Shown piece after piece: positions 16,677 through 24,904 of a DNA stretch of 64,000 bases. Under the pieces are notes generated by a model that worked only from the letters and a program-made list of their open reading frames with translations, did no database searches and was not told the DNA's origin. A program made the translations under genes and the position numbers. This DNA is from Oscillospiraceae bacterium (GTDB lineage Bacteria; Bacillota_A; Clostridia; Oscillospirales; Oscillospiraceae): NCBI GenBank assembly GCA_017411665.1, contig JAFQPT010000391.1:11239-75238 (forward strand). The letters are read 5' to 3'. Numbering within the stretch: the first letter of the stretch is position 1; every line of letters starts with the position of its first letter.

Positions 16677-16946
16677 TCAGGCAGAAGAAAGCCATTCCAT
16701 ATATTTTTCCCGAATCAGTTTTACCTCTTCAGGATGCAGGTCAATTCTTCCGGTATGCGAAAGATACCGATGCACTGCTCCGATTAACTCCTCTGCTTCT
16801 GAGAAATCATTTACTTCCAGATACACCGGCACTTCCGAGAGCGAAATTACCTCGCCGCAGACCGGGCAGAGCTTCCACTTTCCGTATTTATCAGTATACG
16901 TGAACTCACGGCAGTTCGGACAGCGGACAACCCAGTAGCTGCTCAT
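16677..16946 (-). CDS. DUF1922 zinc-ribbon protein
   Basis: An 89-residue archaeal protein of the DUF1922 type. The N-terminal VVRCPNCREFTYTDKYGKWKLCPVCG forms a zinc ribbon (two CxxC knuckles) with the family's typical spacing, followed by PVYLEVNDFSEAEELI, a short helical part. The function of the family is not known. It is transcribed away from the XRE regulator on its right, on the same strand, 47 bases after it. Confidence 0.85.
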   Translation of the reverse strand: MSSYWVVRCPNCREFTYTDKYGKWKLCPVCGEVISLSEVPVYLEVNDFSEAEELIGAVHRYLSHTGRIDLHPEEVKLIREKYMEWLSSA

Positions 16947-16993
16947 CTCTTCTTTGAATATTGTCCTGACAGGTAAATAAGGTATCTGTGAGT

Positions 16994-17479
16994 TCAGAGA
17001 CGCTGGATGATGGAGTGCGCGGCAGACGTTGCAGCCTTCATCTCCGGCTTCATGATAGCAACCGGAACATCGACAACCCGCTCAACGAGACCGGATAAAA
17101 TCGGCGCACAGATAATTCCGGCAGCCCCTTCATTTCGTGCATGAATCGCCGCAACGAGACAGTCCTCCAGAGAGTTTGCGGTGTATCCTTTCAGCCGGTA
17201 CTCAACGCCGTCAGCCTGAATTTTTGTTCCCTCGACCTCGTCAAGCAGGAACTTCGCGGCAATCACCGCGATAAATTTTCCATGGTTCGGGGAAAATACC
17301 GCAACAATCTTCTTCACCGTGGATAGACGCGGGTCGCGTTCTCCGGAAGCGATTTTATACAAAGTTACCGCAGGAATTCCGGTAAGTTCTGATAACTGGC
17401 GAATAGACATCCCGCGGCGGTCAAGCTCTTCCTGAAAAGCGATGCGAAAATCGGTTTCAAAAATTCTTTGTTCAAACAT
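16994..17479 (-). CDS. XRE-family regulator with C-terminal sensing domain
   Basis: A 161-residue transcription regulator. Residues 10-55 hold a Cro/CI-type helix-turn-helix (LDRRGMSIRQLSELTGIPAVTLYKIASGER). The rest (RNEGAAGIICAPILSGLVERVVDVPVAIMKP) resembles the alpha/beta fold of PrpR-N-type receiver domains and probably binds a small ligand; the archaeal family is widespread in methanogens but its target is not known to me. It lies 57 bases downstream of the Zn/Cd ATPase stop on the same strand and could belong to that unit or have its own promoter (TTATACAT around 17491-17498). Confidence 0.75.
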   Translation of the reverse strand: MFEQRIFETDFRIAFQEELDRRGMSIRQLSELTGIPAVTLYKIASGERDPRLSTVKKIVAVFSPNHGKFIAVIAAKFLLDEVEGTKIQADGVEYRLKGYTANSLEDCLVAAIHARNEGAAGIICAPILSGLVERVVDVPVAIMKPEMKAATSAAHSIIQRL

Positions 17480-17536
17480 ACGGCAAGTATGGATTATGTA
17501 TAACGTTCATTACTAAAAAATATGATGTAATGTATA

Positions 17537-19360
17537 TTACACCCGAAGCATCCGCATAGCGTTGAGGATGGCTATTACTGCAACCCCGACATCCGCAAAG
17601 ATTGCTTCCCACATATTGGCATACCCGAACACCGCAAGGATAATGACGCCGAACTTGATGCCGAGCGCGAAGATAATATTCTGCCAGACGATACGACGAG
17701 TCTTGCGGGCAATGCGGACTGCTTCCGGAAGACGCGTTAAGGAATCGTCCATTAAGACAACATCCGCCGCTTCTATCGCAGCGTCGCTTCCAAGAGCCCC
17801 CATAGCAACGCCGATATCAGCCCGCGCGAGAACCGGCGCATCGTTGATGCCGTCTCCGACAAAGACCAGATGTCCTTTGCCGCCCAGCAGTTCTTCGACA
17901 GCGGAAACCTTATCCTGCGGGAGAAGGTTTGCCTGGAATGCGGAAACTCCGACCGCCTCCGCAACACGCTCTGCCGCTTCCTCACGGTCGCCGGTAAGCA
18001 TTACCGTGCGGGAAATACCAAGCGAGCGAAGTTCCGCGAATGCCTGTGCCGCTTCCGGCTTGACGATATCTTCCAGAGACACACAGCCAACATACTGCCC
18101 GTCCACCGAGACATAAACCGCTGTGGCATCCGCGGCAGAAGGAGTAAACGCGACTCCGTGCTCTCTGAGGAGGTTTGCATTTCCGGAAAGTACAAAGTGT
18201 CCGTCAACCTCTGCCGAGATGCCGCGCCCGCCAATTTCCGTGATGTTTCGAACGCGGGAACGGTCAATCTCACCGAACGATTCGCGGATGGAAACCGAAA
18301 GCGGATGAGTACTTTCCGCGCCTGCGTGAGCCGCATAGTACAGTGCCTCTGCATCCGCAGAAACAACCGAGAAGGTTCCGGTAGTGATTGTCCCTGTCTT
18401 ATCGAAGACAAAGGTGTCCGCTTTGGCAAGCGCTTCGAGATAGTTGCCGCCTTTTACCAGAATTCCATGCCTAGAAGCCGCACCGATTCCGCCGAAGAAT
18501 CCAAGCGGGATGGAGATTACCAGTGCACACGGGCAGGAGACGACGAGGAAGATGAGCGCACGGAAAATCCATTCCTCCCAGACACCGTTGAAGAACAGCG
18601 GCGGGATGAACGCTGCGGCAAGTGCGGCAACCACAACAGCCGGTGTATAATACCGTGCAAAGACGCTGATGAAGTTCTCCGCCTTTGCTTTTTTCGCGGC
18701 GGCATTTTCCACGAGTTCCAGGATGCGCGATACTGCAGAGTCACCGAAGGTCTTTTCCGTTTTTACTGTTAAGACTCCCCGCAGGTTGATACAGCCGGAG
18801 ATAACCGCATCGCCGACTGAGACCGGTCTTGGAACAGACTCTCCCGTAAGCGCCGCCGTATCCAGCTCTGACGTTCCGTCAAGCACAACGCCGTCCAGCG
18901 GAATCCGCTCACCGGGACGAATCAGAATCGTCGAACCGATTGGAACCTCCTCCGGGGAAACAGTAACATACACCCCTCCGGAAAGCAGGTTTGCCGTGTC
19001 AGGGGCAATACTCATCAGGTCTGCAATCGACTGCCGCGAGCGGGCAACCGCAACATCCTGGAAGAGTTCTCCGGTCTGATAGAAGAGCATGACAAAAACC
19101 GCTTCCGGATACTGCCCAATAGCGAGTGCTCCTATTGTAGCAAGTCCCATGAGGAAGTTTTCATCAAAGACTCTTCCGCGGGCAATGTTCATAATTGCCC
19201 GGTAGAGAACGTCCCATCCGATTACCAGATATGGAATCAGAAAAGCAGTAAGCTTCAGGACTCCCTCAAGCGGGAGCGCCGCGGCTACTCCTAAGAGAAC
19301 AGCAGACGCCGCAATCCGGAGAATGGTACGCTTCTGGGATTTGGTGAACCGGATTTTCAT
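17537..19360 (-). CDS. Zn/Cd-type P1B ATPase lacking its own HMA domain
   Basis: A 607-residue heavy-metal efflux pump. It has the A-domain LTGESVP, the CPC metal channel motif in VVSCPCALVISIPLGFFGG, the phosphorylation site DKTGTITTG, the HP locus (ESTHPLS) and the hinge VGDGINDAP. The last membrane helices carry FADVGVAVIAILNAMR, the Asp/Asn/Arg pattern of P1B-2 (Zn, Cd, Pb) pumps. No cytoplasmic HMA domain is fused to the N-terminus; it is encoded by the separate 73-residue gene just upstream, whose stop overlaps this ATG by four bases. Expression is probably controlled from the palindrome at 19605-19630. Confidence 0.95.
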   Translation of the reverse strand: MKIRFTKSQKRTILRIAASAVLLGVAAALPLEGVLKLTAFLIPYLVIGWDVLYRAIMNIARGRVFDENFLMGLATIGALAIGQYPEAVFVMLFYQTGELFQDVAVARSRQSIADLMSIAPDTANLLSGGVYVTVSPEEVPIGSTILIRPGERIPLDGVVLDGTSELDTAALTGESVPRPVSVGDAVISGCINLRGVLTVKTEKTFGDSAVSRILELVENAAAKKAKAENFISVFARYYTPAVVVAALAAAFIPPLFFNGVWEEWIFRALIFLVVSCPCALVISIPLGFFGGIGAASRHGILVKGGNYLEALAKADTFVFDKTGTITTGTFSVVSADAEALYYAAHAGAESTHPLSVSIRESFGEIDRSRVRNITEIGGRGISAEVDGHFVLSGNANLLREHGVAFTPSAADATAVYVSVDGQYVGCVSLEDIVKPEAAQAFAELRSLGISRTVMLTGDREEAAERVAEAVGVSAFQANLLPQDKVSAVEELLGGKGHLVFVGDGINDAPVLARADIGVAMGALGSDAAIEAADVVLMDDSLTRLPEAVRIARKTRRIVWQNIIFALGIKFGVIILAVFGYANMWEAIFADVGVAVIAILNAMRMLRV

Positions 19361-19578
19361 GGCTCAATGATGTGGCAATCCGGCTCAACTTTGCGGATTG
19401 CTTTCTTTACTTCCTCAAGAATTGCCGGGAAGTCAGCTTCCTCTGCTTCCAGAATGAGTTTCTGTGTCATGAAGGCAACAGTTGCAGAATGAACGCCGGA
19501 GATTTTTTTGATTGCGTGCTCCATGTTTGCCGCGCAGTGTGCACAGCAGAGGTTTTCAAGTTTGTAGGATTTCTGCAT
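19357..19578 (-). CDS. Stand-alone heavy-metal-associated (HMA) domain protein
   Basis: A 73-residue ferredoxin-fold metal-binding protein: MQKSYKLENLCCAHCAANMEHAI, then GVHSATVAFMTQKLILE and a C-terminal helix ending in CHIIEP. The metal site is CCAHC, with an extra Cys compared with the usual CxxC, and there is another Cys near the end, features of Zn/Cd-type domains. The start at 19578 is chosen because it matches the family; the open frame upstream is a shadow. It overlaps the ATPase gene by four bases and would deliver metal to, or act as the missing domain of, that pump. Confidence 0.9.
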   Translation of the reverse strand: MQKSYKLENLCCAHCAANMEHAIKKISGVHSATVAFMTQKLILEAEEADFPAILEEVKKAIRKVEPDCHIIEP

Positions 19579-19604
19579 AGTTAGTTTCCTTTGGTTACTT
19601 AGTG

Positions 19605-19630
19605 TTTGCTTTATATCGATATAAAGCAAA
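19605..19630. promoter_or_regulatory. Perfect 26-bp palindrome between HxlR and metal pump genes
   Basis: Half-site TTTGCTTTATATC is followed without spacer by its exact complement. It lies 26 bases upstream of the HMA gene start and 27 bases upstream of the regulator start, so one bound dimer could control both directions. It also contains TTTATAT on both strands, a TATA-like box, which suggests repression by blocking the promoter. This is the likely operator of the adjacent HxlR-type protein. Confidence 0.7.
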
Positions 19631-19657
19631 AAGTTACTCTCAGGAGATAAGATTTCC

Positions 19658-20029
19658 TTGGAGAAACCAGCACACACACAAATCTGTTTCTGCCCGCTGC
19701 ACGGGATTCTGGATACGATAAGCAAAAAATGGGCGTTGATGGTAATCGCCGTAATCGGAAATTCCGGTTCTGCGGGATTTAATGAACTCAAGCGGGCACT
19801 CTGCAACGTGAGCTCGAAAACCCTTTCAAACACCCTCAAGGATTTGGAGGCGCAGAATTTAGTCGAGCGAAAAGTATCTGATACCATGCCGCCGACGGTG
19901 CAGTACTATCTGACAGTTTCCGGATGGGAGCTTCGCGAACTGTTAATCCCGCTTCTGGAATGGGTGCAGAAAAACGGCGGGCATGAGGAAGAAGGCTGCC
20001 CGATTCACGTGGGGATGCGAGGAGAATAA
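19658..20029 (+). CDS. HxlR-family regulator with CPxH motifs
   Basis: A 123-residue winged-helix regulator: LDTISKKWALMVIAVI, FNELKRALCNVSSKTLSNTLKDLE and LVERKVSDTMPPTVQYYLTVSG are the HxlR signature in order. It starts with TTG at 19658, preceded by AGGAGATAAG. Two short metal-ligand-like motifs, CFCPLH at 10-15 and CPIH near residue 115, flank the fold, with HEEE just before the second. Together with the divergent Zn/Cd pump operon and the shared palindrome, this suggests a metal-responsive repressor; HxlR proteins more often sense redox or electrophiles through a single Cys, so metal sensing is inference. Confidence 0.85.
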   Translation: MEKPAHTQICFCPLHGILDTISKKWALMVIAVIGNSGSAGFNELKRALCNVSSKTLSNTLKDLEAQNLVERKVSDTMPPTVQYYLTVSGWELRELLIPLLEWVQKNGGHEEEGCPIHVGMRGE

Positions 20030-20092
20030 ACCCAGGCCTCCAACATCTTCATAACATCTCCCGTTGAAACATATGGATACGAACCAGAAATC

Positions 20093-21565
20093 ATGAAAAT
20101 ACCGTTCTTTTCCCGTATCATGTCGCTTTCGGCAATCCAGCGGCAGAGTACGCTCTCGTTATTTTTCACCGTTCTTATTACCCTCATTGGATTCTTCTCC
20201 ACCATGCTCTTTTCCCATATCCTTGGAAAAGACCTGATGGGAGTTTACTACCTCTTCGTTGCCTATTATGGAATCTTCAATATGATAGGTGACGGCGGTT
20301 TTGGACAGGCAGCCGTCAAACGAATCTCGGAAGGAAAAGAGCAGAATGAATATCTGACCGCATATGCCTGCCTCAGGGGACTTCTTATCGTCGTCTCAAC
20401 TGTTATCCTGCTGACATTAAGTCCGCTCTTTATTGATTTGCAGGAATACAATATCGTCCTCTGCATCATCCTCACCATAGCCGCAGCCGCATTCGGCAAC
20501 ACCATCACTATGGGTGTCTATGGATTAGGGCATGTCGGCGTCAAAAATGTCGGAGTAGGGATTGGTGAACTTTCCCGCATCATTGTCCAGATTGGAACAG
20601 TACTTCTGGGATATTCTGTTTACGGACTGATTGGCGGATACATTGCAGGTATTATTGTCTCCGGAATTCTCTGCCTCAAATACTTCACCTTCAGACCGGC
20701 AAAGTTCGGTTTCCGTCACATCAAAAGTCTCTTTGCCTACGGATTCTGGATTTTCTTAATCAGTACCGGATCGCTTGCATTCTCTTACACTGACACTATA
20801 TTCATTGGATACTTTATGACCAACGGAGATGTGGGTGTGTACCGCACAGCATTCCAGTTCACCTCAGCCGCCGCCTTTATCACCGCAGCTATTGCTCCAA
20901 CACTGACGCCGAAAATCAGCCGCTGGAGCAAAGATAACGAGTGGGAAAAGATTGTCTATCCAGTATCCCGCGGAATTACCTTCGGTCTTATCCTGGCAGT
21001 GCCGGTTCTCTTCGGCGGAATTTTCCTCGCAGACAAACTCCTCTATTATTTCTACGGAGCAGACTTTGCCGCAGGAGCTGCTGCCTGCTGTATTCTCTTC
21101 GCAGTGCAGATAGTATCTGTCTTTACTACCTTCCTTGGAACCGCACTTTCCGCATCCGACCATGCAAAACAGTCCTTCTATGCAACAGCTACTGCTGCGG
21201 TCGTAAACATCATCTTAAACTGCATCTTAATTCCAATCCTCGGAATCAACGGCGCGGCCATTTCCACCCTTATCAGCTACAGCCTGAATGCAGTCTTAAT
21301 CGTGTATTTCCTCAGACTGTATATCTCCATTAGAATTGAGATACGCCCCATTTTCCACATCATAATCTCTGCGGCAGTCATGGGAATCTTTGTCTTTATC
21401 TATACCCTCTTCGTTCCGTTAGACAACGTTATTCTCACCCTGATTCCGGTGGCAGTCGGAGCATTCATTTATTTCTTCCTCCTCTTTAAGATTGACCGCG
21501 GCATTCGCGATGAAATCGCAGGAATGGTCAAAACCTTCGGCATCCCCTGGCCGAAATGGCTCTGA
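20093..21565 (+). CDS. Polysaccharide flippase (Wzx/MVF-type)
   Basis: A 490-residue membrane protein with about 14 hydrophobic segments, of the polysaccharide biosynthesis/oligosaccharide flippase superfamily. Recognisable parts are FSTMLFSHILGKDLMGVYYLF, FNMIGDGGFGQAAVKRISEG near the N-terminus, and the later TTFLGTALSASDHAKQSF and ILIPILGINGAAISTLIS, conserved in this group. It moves lipid-linked sugars across the membrane for surface glycans or N-glycans. No glycosyltransferase adjoins it here; the glycan genes at 58-64 kb might supply a substrate. Confidence 0.88.
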   Translation: MKIPFFSRIMSLSAIQRQSTLSLFFTVLITLIGFFSTMLFSHILGKDLMGVYYLFVAYYGIFNMIGDGGFGQAAVKRISEGKEQNEYLTAYACLRGLLIVVSTVILLTLSPLFIDLQEYNIVLCIILTIAAAAFGNTITMGVYGLGHVGVKNVGVGIGELSRIIVQIGTVLLGYSVYGLIGGYIAGIIVSGILCLKYFTFRPAKFGFRHIKSLFAYGFWIFLISTGSLAFSYTDTIFIGYFMTNGDVGVYRTAFQFTSAAAFITAAIAPTLTPKISRWSKDNEWEKIVYPVSRGITFGLILAVPVLFGGIFLADKLLYYFYGADFAAGAAACCILFAVQIVSVFTTFLGTALSASDHAKQSFYATATAAVVNIILNCILIPILGINGAAISTLISYSLNAVLIVYFLRLYISIRIEIRPIFHIIISAAVMGIFVFIYTLFVPLDNVILTLIPVAVGAFIYFFLLFKIDRGIRDEIAGMVKTFGIPWPKWL

Positions 21566-21607
21566 CCTCCCGCACCTTTTATCCCTCCGCGCTTCCCATA
21601 TTACCTC

Positions 21608-22372
21608 ATGAAAGGAGTAACCCACATCATCCTTACGCTGGCAACAGCCATCCTAATCCTTGCCCCAACAATCCCAACGCTTACCACTCCGACCGCCATC
21701 CTTGGCGCTGTCCTCTTCATTCTTGGTGCTTTTCTTGGCTCCATCACCCCTGATGTTGACATGGGCAAAGGCTCAGCCATTTTCCACGCAGAAATTCCCG
21801 GAGCGAAGGGAAAGAAGTTCTTCTTAACCCCTGTCTTCGGGCATACCATTAACATCCTCTGCTACAAACCGGTGCGCTTCGTCTTCCACCTGATCTTCGG
21901 CGACAAGATTTACGCAAAGCAGGGACACCGCGAACTTCCGCACTCTCCAATCGGCATCCTCTGCATGTCCGCTCTTCTCACGTTCTACATCTGGCTTGTC
22001 TGCTTTGCTCTCTCCTTCATCCCGGGACTTGCATTCCTCGCAAACAATCCGTTCATCTTCCTCTTCGGCGGCTCCTTCCTCTTCGGATGCTTCATGCACT
22101 TAGTCGAAGACACCTGTGATATCGCAGGCATCCACTACCTCTATCCCTTCTCCTTCCGCAGACTCCGCGGGAAAATCCTTGGAGACGGAACCGATGTACG
22201 CCCGCGTGTGTACACTGTCATTCTTCTGATTGCCGCGGTAATCCTCTGCGCGGCATCCTTTATCTTCAGCCTTCCGGCATTCGTTGGAATCCCTGCTGCG
22301 GTCATCCTCTGGATTATTTTCCTTCCCGCATCCGGTGTTCCGGCAAAGAAACAGAACCGTGATTTGAGCTGA
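21608..22372 (+). CDS. Membrane-bound metal-dependent hydrolase (YdjM/DUF457 type)
   Basis: A 254-residue membrane protein. The N-terminal MKGVTHIILTLATA and LGSITPDVDMGKGSAIF give the His and the Asp-x-Asp of the DUF457/YdjM family; further likely metal ligands are HRELPHSP and FGCFMHLVEDTCD. Five or more hydrophobic helices fit an integral membrane enzyme. Its substrate is not known. ATG is preceded by TTACCTC rather than a purine-rich site. It follows the flippase gene by 42 bases and may share its transcript. Confidence 0.8.
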   Translation: MKGVTHIILTLATAILILAPTIPTLTTPTAILGAVLFILGAFLGSITPDVDMGKGSAIFHAEIPGAKGKKFFLTPVFGHTINILCYKPVRFVFHLIFGDKIYAKQGHRELPHSPIGILCMSALLTFYIWLVCFALSFIPGLAFLANNPFIFLFGGSFLFGCFMHLVEDTCDIAGIHYLYPFSFRRLRGKILGDGTDVRPRVYTVILLIAAVILCAASFIFSLPAFVGIPAAVILWIIFLPASGVPAKKQNRDLS

Positions 22373-22455
22373 GATAACACCCTCCTTTTTTTCAACCCGC
22401 ATCTTTCCCTCCTCTGAGCGAAACCCTTCTAATGTAAGCACGCCAATACATAGGC

Positions 22456-23655
22456 ATGTATAAACTCGTCTGTGTACACTGCGGTGCGGAGTACTCCCCC
22501 GACGCAATTGTGTATAACTGTGAAAAATGCGGACACCTGCTCGCAGTAAAATACGACCTCGACAAAATTACTGTTACCCGCGAGGAACTGCAGAGCAGAA
22601 AGATTGGTGTATGGAGATACAAAGAGTTCCTGCCGGTCAAGATTGAGCCGGTCACTTTACAGGAAGGCGGAACTCCGCTCTATCACGCAAAGCGCCTTGG
22701 TGAAGAGCTTGGATTAAAGAACCTCTACGTCAAGCACGAGGGTATGAACCCGTCAGGTTCCTTCAAGGACAGAGGAATGACCCTTGGTGTTTCCATGGCA
22801 AAGCAGCTCGGCAAGAACATTGTCGCCTGCGCATCCACCGGAAACACCTCTGCATCCATGGCTGTCTATGCCGCAAAGGCAGGAATGCCGGGCGTTGTCC
22901 TTCTCCCCGCAGGACATGTTGCTCTTGGTAAAGTTGCCCAGGCATTAATGCACGGCGCAAAGGTCATCTCCATTCGCGGAAACTTCGACCGTGCATTAGA
23001 GATGGTTCACGAGCTTTGTGTCTCCCACGGCATTTATCTCTTAAACTCCATCAACCCATACCGCCTTGAAGGTCAGAAGACCATCGGTTTCGAGGCTGTT
23101 GACCAGCTCGGCTGTGTTCCGGACCGCTTCGTCTTACCGGTTGGAAACGCAGGAAACATCTCTGCTGTCTACAAGGGACTGACTGAGTGGAAGGAAATTG
23201 GCTTCATCGACTCTCTTCCAAAGATGACCGCAATTCAGGCAGAAGGTGCCATGCCGGTTGTTAACGCAATTAAGGGCAACCTGCCGGAAGTTGTTGTCGA
23301 AAAGAACCCGGAGACTGTTGCATCCGCAATCCGTATCGGCGCCCCGGTCAATGCAGAAAAAGCTCTCCGCGCAATCCGCGAGACAAACGGTACTGCAGAG
23401 TTCGTCACCGACGAGGAAATCCTTGCCATGCAGCGCGACTTAGCACGCCTTGAAGGTATCGGCGTTGAGCCGGCATCTGCTGCATCTGTTGCAGGTATCA
23501 AGAAGATGGCAGAGCAGGGACTCCTTGATGCAGACGAGAAGATTGTCTGTGTTGTCACCGGTCACCTGTTAAAAGATCCGGAAACTGTTATTAAGCAATG
23601 CGCAGCCCCAATCGAAATCGACCCAACTATCGAAGCACTGCTCTCTGTGCTGTAA
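22456..23655 (+). CDS. thrC: Threonine synthase
   Basis: PLP enzyme that converts O-phosphohomoserine to threonine. The 399-residue protein starts with a zinc ribbon (Cys6, Cys9, Cys22, Cys25), found in archaeal threonine synthases, and has the PLP-lysine motif PSGSFKDRGM (Lys104). ACASTGNTSASMA binds the cofactor phosphate and PVGNAGNISAVYKG is also typical. The last 58 bases overlap the next gene. Confidence 0.95.
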   Translation: MYKLVCVHCGAEYSPDAIVYNCEKCGHLLAVKYDLDKITVTREELQSRKIGVWRYKEFLPVKIEPVTLQEGGTPLYHAKRLGEELGLKNLYVKHEGMNPSGSFKDRGMTLGVSMAKQLGKNIVACASTGNTSASMAVYAAKAGMPGVVLLPAGHVALGKVAQALMHGAKVISIRGNFDRALEMVHELCVSHGIYLLNSINPYRLEGQKTIGFEAVDQLGCVPDRFVLPVGNAGNISAVYKGLTEWKEIGFIDSLPKMTAIQAEGAMPVVNAIKGNLPEVVVEKNPETVASAIRIGAPVNAEKALRAIRETNGTAEFVTDEEILAMQRDLARLEGIGVEPASAASVAGIKKMAEQGLLDADEKIVCVVTGHLLKDPETVIKQCAAPIEIDPTIEALLSVL

Positions 23656-24230
23656 GTCTGGCTCTCGCAGTCCTTCTGCTGGCAGTCCCTGCGGCTGCCA
23701 ACACCGCGGACTTTACGGTTTCGGAAAACGGCTCGGTGCTGTATGCCGAGGCGAAGTTTTCCGGTTCATCATACCTTCTGGTAATGCCCGGCCTCTTAGG
23801 TGAGGATGTGGCACTGGAAGATGTCCGCAATCTGACGCTGACGAATGAAAACGGAACGGTTGTTGAACCGAAGAATACGAAAGGGACACTGACGTTTCCC
23901 GAAGGAAACTATACGCTGACCTATTCGCTTCCGATTGCCGGCGGATTTGTATATGCGAAGTTCCCGACCGCATATAATGTGACGGTAACCCTTCCCAAAC
24001 CCTACACCACCGGACACCTGATTCTTGGAACTGTGTCAGGAGGCGGTGTAATTTCCGCGGATGCGGAGCAGACCGTTGTCACCTTTACCCAGACGAAAGC
24101 TGTCTCGCTGACCTTCTATGAAGAAAACCGCGAGATGATTCTCTATGCATTCCTTGCAGGCTGGCTTGTTGTGCTGGCTCTTGCATATATGCGCTATAGA
24201 AAAATCAAAAAGAACCGGCTGAAGATTTAA
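23598..24230 (+). CDS. DUF5803-like exported/membrane-anchored protein
   Basis: A 210-residue protein with a signal sequence (basic MRSPNRNRPNYRS then SLALAVLLLAVPAAANTA), an extracytoplasmic beta-rich domain rich in Thr and Val, and a C-terminal membrane helix (MILYAFLAGWLVVLALAYM) with a basic tail. This layout matches the DUF5803 family of methanogens; function unknown. The start overlaps threonine synthase by 58 bases, with no good ribosome binding site, so translation is likely coupled or begins at a later codon. Confidence 0.7.
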   Translation: MRSPNRNRPNYRSTALCAVSLALAVLLLAVPAAANTADFTVSENGSVLYAEAKFSGSSYLLVMPGLLGEDVALEDVRNLTLTNENGTVVEPKNTKGTLTFPEGNYTLTYSLPIAGGFVYAKFPTAYNVTVTLPKPYTTGHLILGTVSGGGVISADAEQTVVTFTQTKAVSLTFYEENREMILYAFLAGWLVVLALAYMRYRKIKKNRLKI

Positions 24231-24251
24231 AGATGAAAAGACGTACTGCAG

Positions 24252-24304
24252 GGAAGAGGAACAGCTCGATTTTCAGCTGTCCCTCTCTCTTCATTTTATT
24301 TTTA
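24252..24304 (+). terminator. Hairpin plus T-rich terminator
   Basis: ACAGCT (24261-24266) pairs with AGCTGT (24275-24280), extended by GAGG/CCTC with small bulges, and is followed by CTCTTCATTTTATTTTT. It ends the thrC-DUF5803 transcript. Confidence 0.55.
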
Positions 24305-24332
24305 AGAAGCTAAATTTGTCGGGAATGAGAGA

Positions 24333-24893
24333 GTGAACATATTTTATACAAGTGAGCGGGGCATATGGCGAAACTGGCTTGCAGAGCACTTTGAAACAGA
24401 AAATGAAATATGGTTTGTGTTTCCAATGAAGGAATCCGGAGACAAATCACTTTCATATAATGATGCAGTAGAAGAAGCACTTTGCTTTGGCTGGATAGAC
24501 AGCACAATTAAACACATAGACCCGACACATCGTGCACAGCGGTTTACACCAAGGAAAAGAGGAAGTTCATATTCACGCCCGAATATAGAACGACTGATTT
24601 GGCTCGAGGAACAAGGGATGATTCACCCGAAGGTGAGAGATGAGGTATTACCTATTATTCGTGCGCCATACATATTTCCCAGCGACATACTTGATACCAT
24701 AAAAGCAGATACGCTTGCGTGGGAAAACTACAAGAAATTATCAGAGCCATATAAGCGTATTCGTATTGCCTATATAGATGCGGCAAGAAAACGTCCTGAC
24801 GAATTCAAAAAACGACTTACTAGTTTTATTAACAAGACTCGTAATGGAAAGCTGATTGCTGGTTTTGGCGGGATAGACAAGTATTACGGTTAA
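24333..24893 (+). CDS. YdeI/OmpD-associated family protein
   Basis: A 186-residue soluble protein of the YdeI/OmpD-associated group. The family hallmarks are WRNWLAEHFETENEIWFVF, SYNDAVEEALCFGWIDST, QRFTPRKRGSSYSRPNIERLIWLEEQG and the C-terminal RIAYIDAARKRPDEFKKRL. The GTG start at 24333 follows GGGAATGAGAGA. Its molecular role is not established. Its codon and base composition is more AT-rich than its neighbours', and the family is mainly bacterial, which suggests gene transfer. Confidence 0.88.
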   Translation: MNIFYTSERGIWRNWLAEHFETENEIWFVFPMKESGDKSLSYNDAVEEALCFGWIDSTIKHIDPTHRAQRFTPRKRGSSYSRPNIERLIWLEEQGMIHPKVRDEVLPIIRAPYIFPSDILDTIKADTLAWENYKKLSEPYKRIRIAYIDAARKRPDEFKKRLTSFINKTRNGKLIAGFGGIDKYYG

Positions 24894-24904
24894 AGGATGA
24901 GGGG

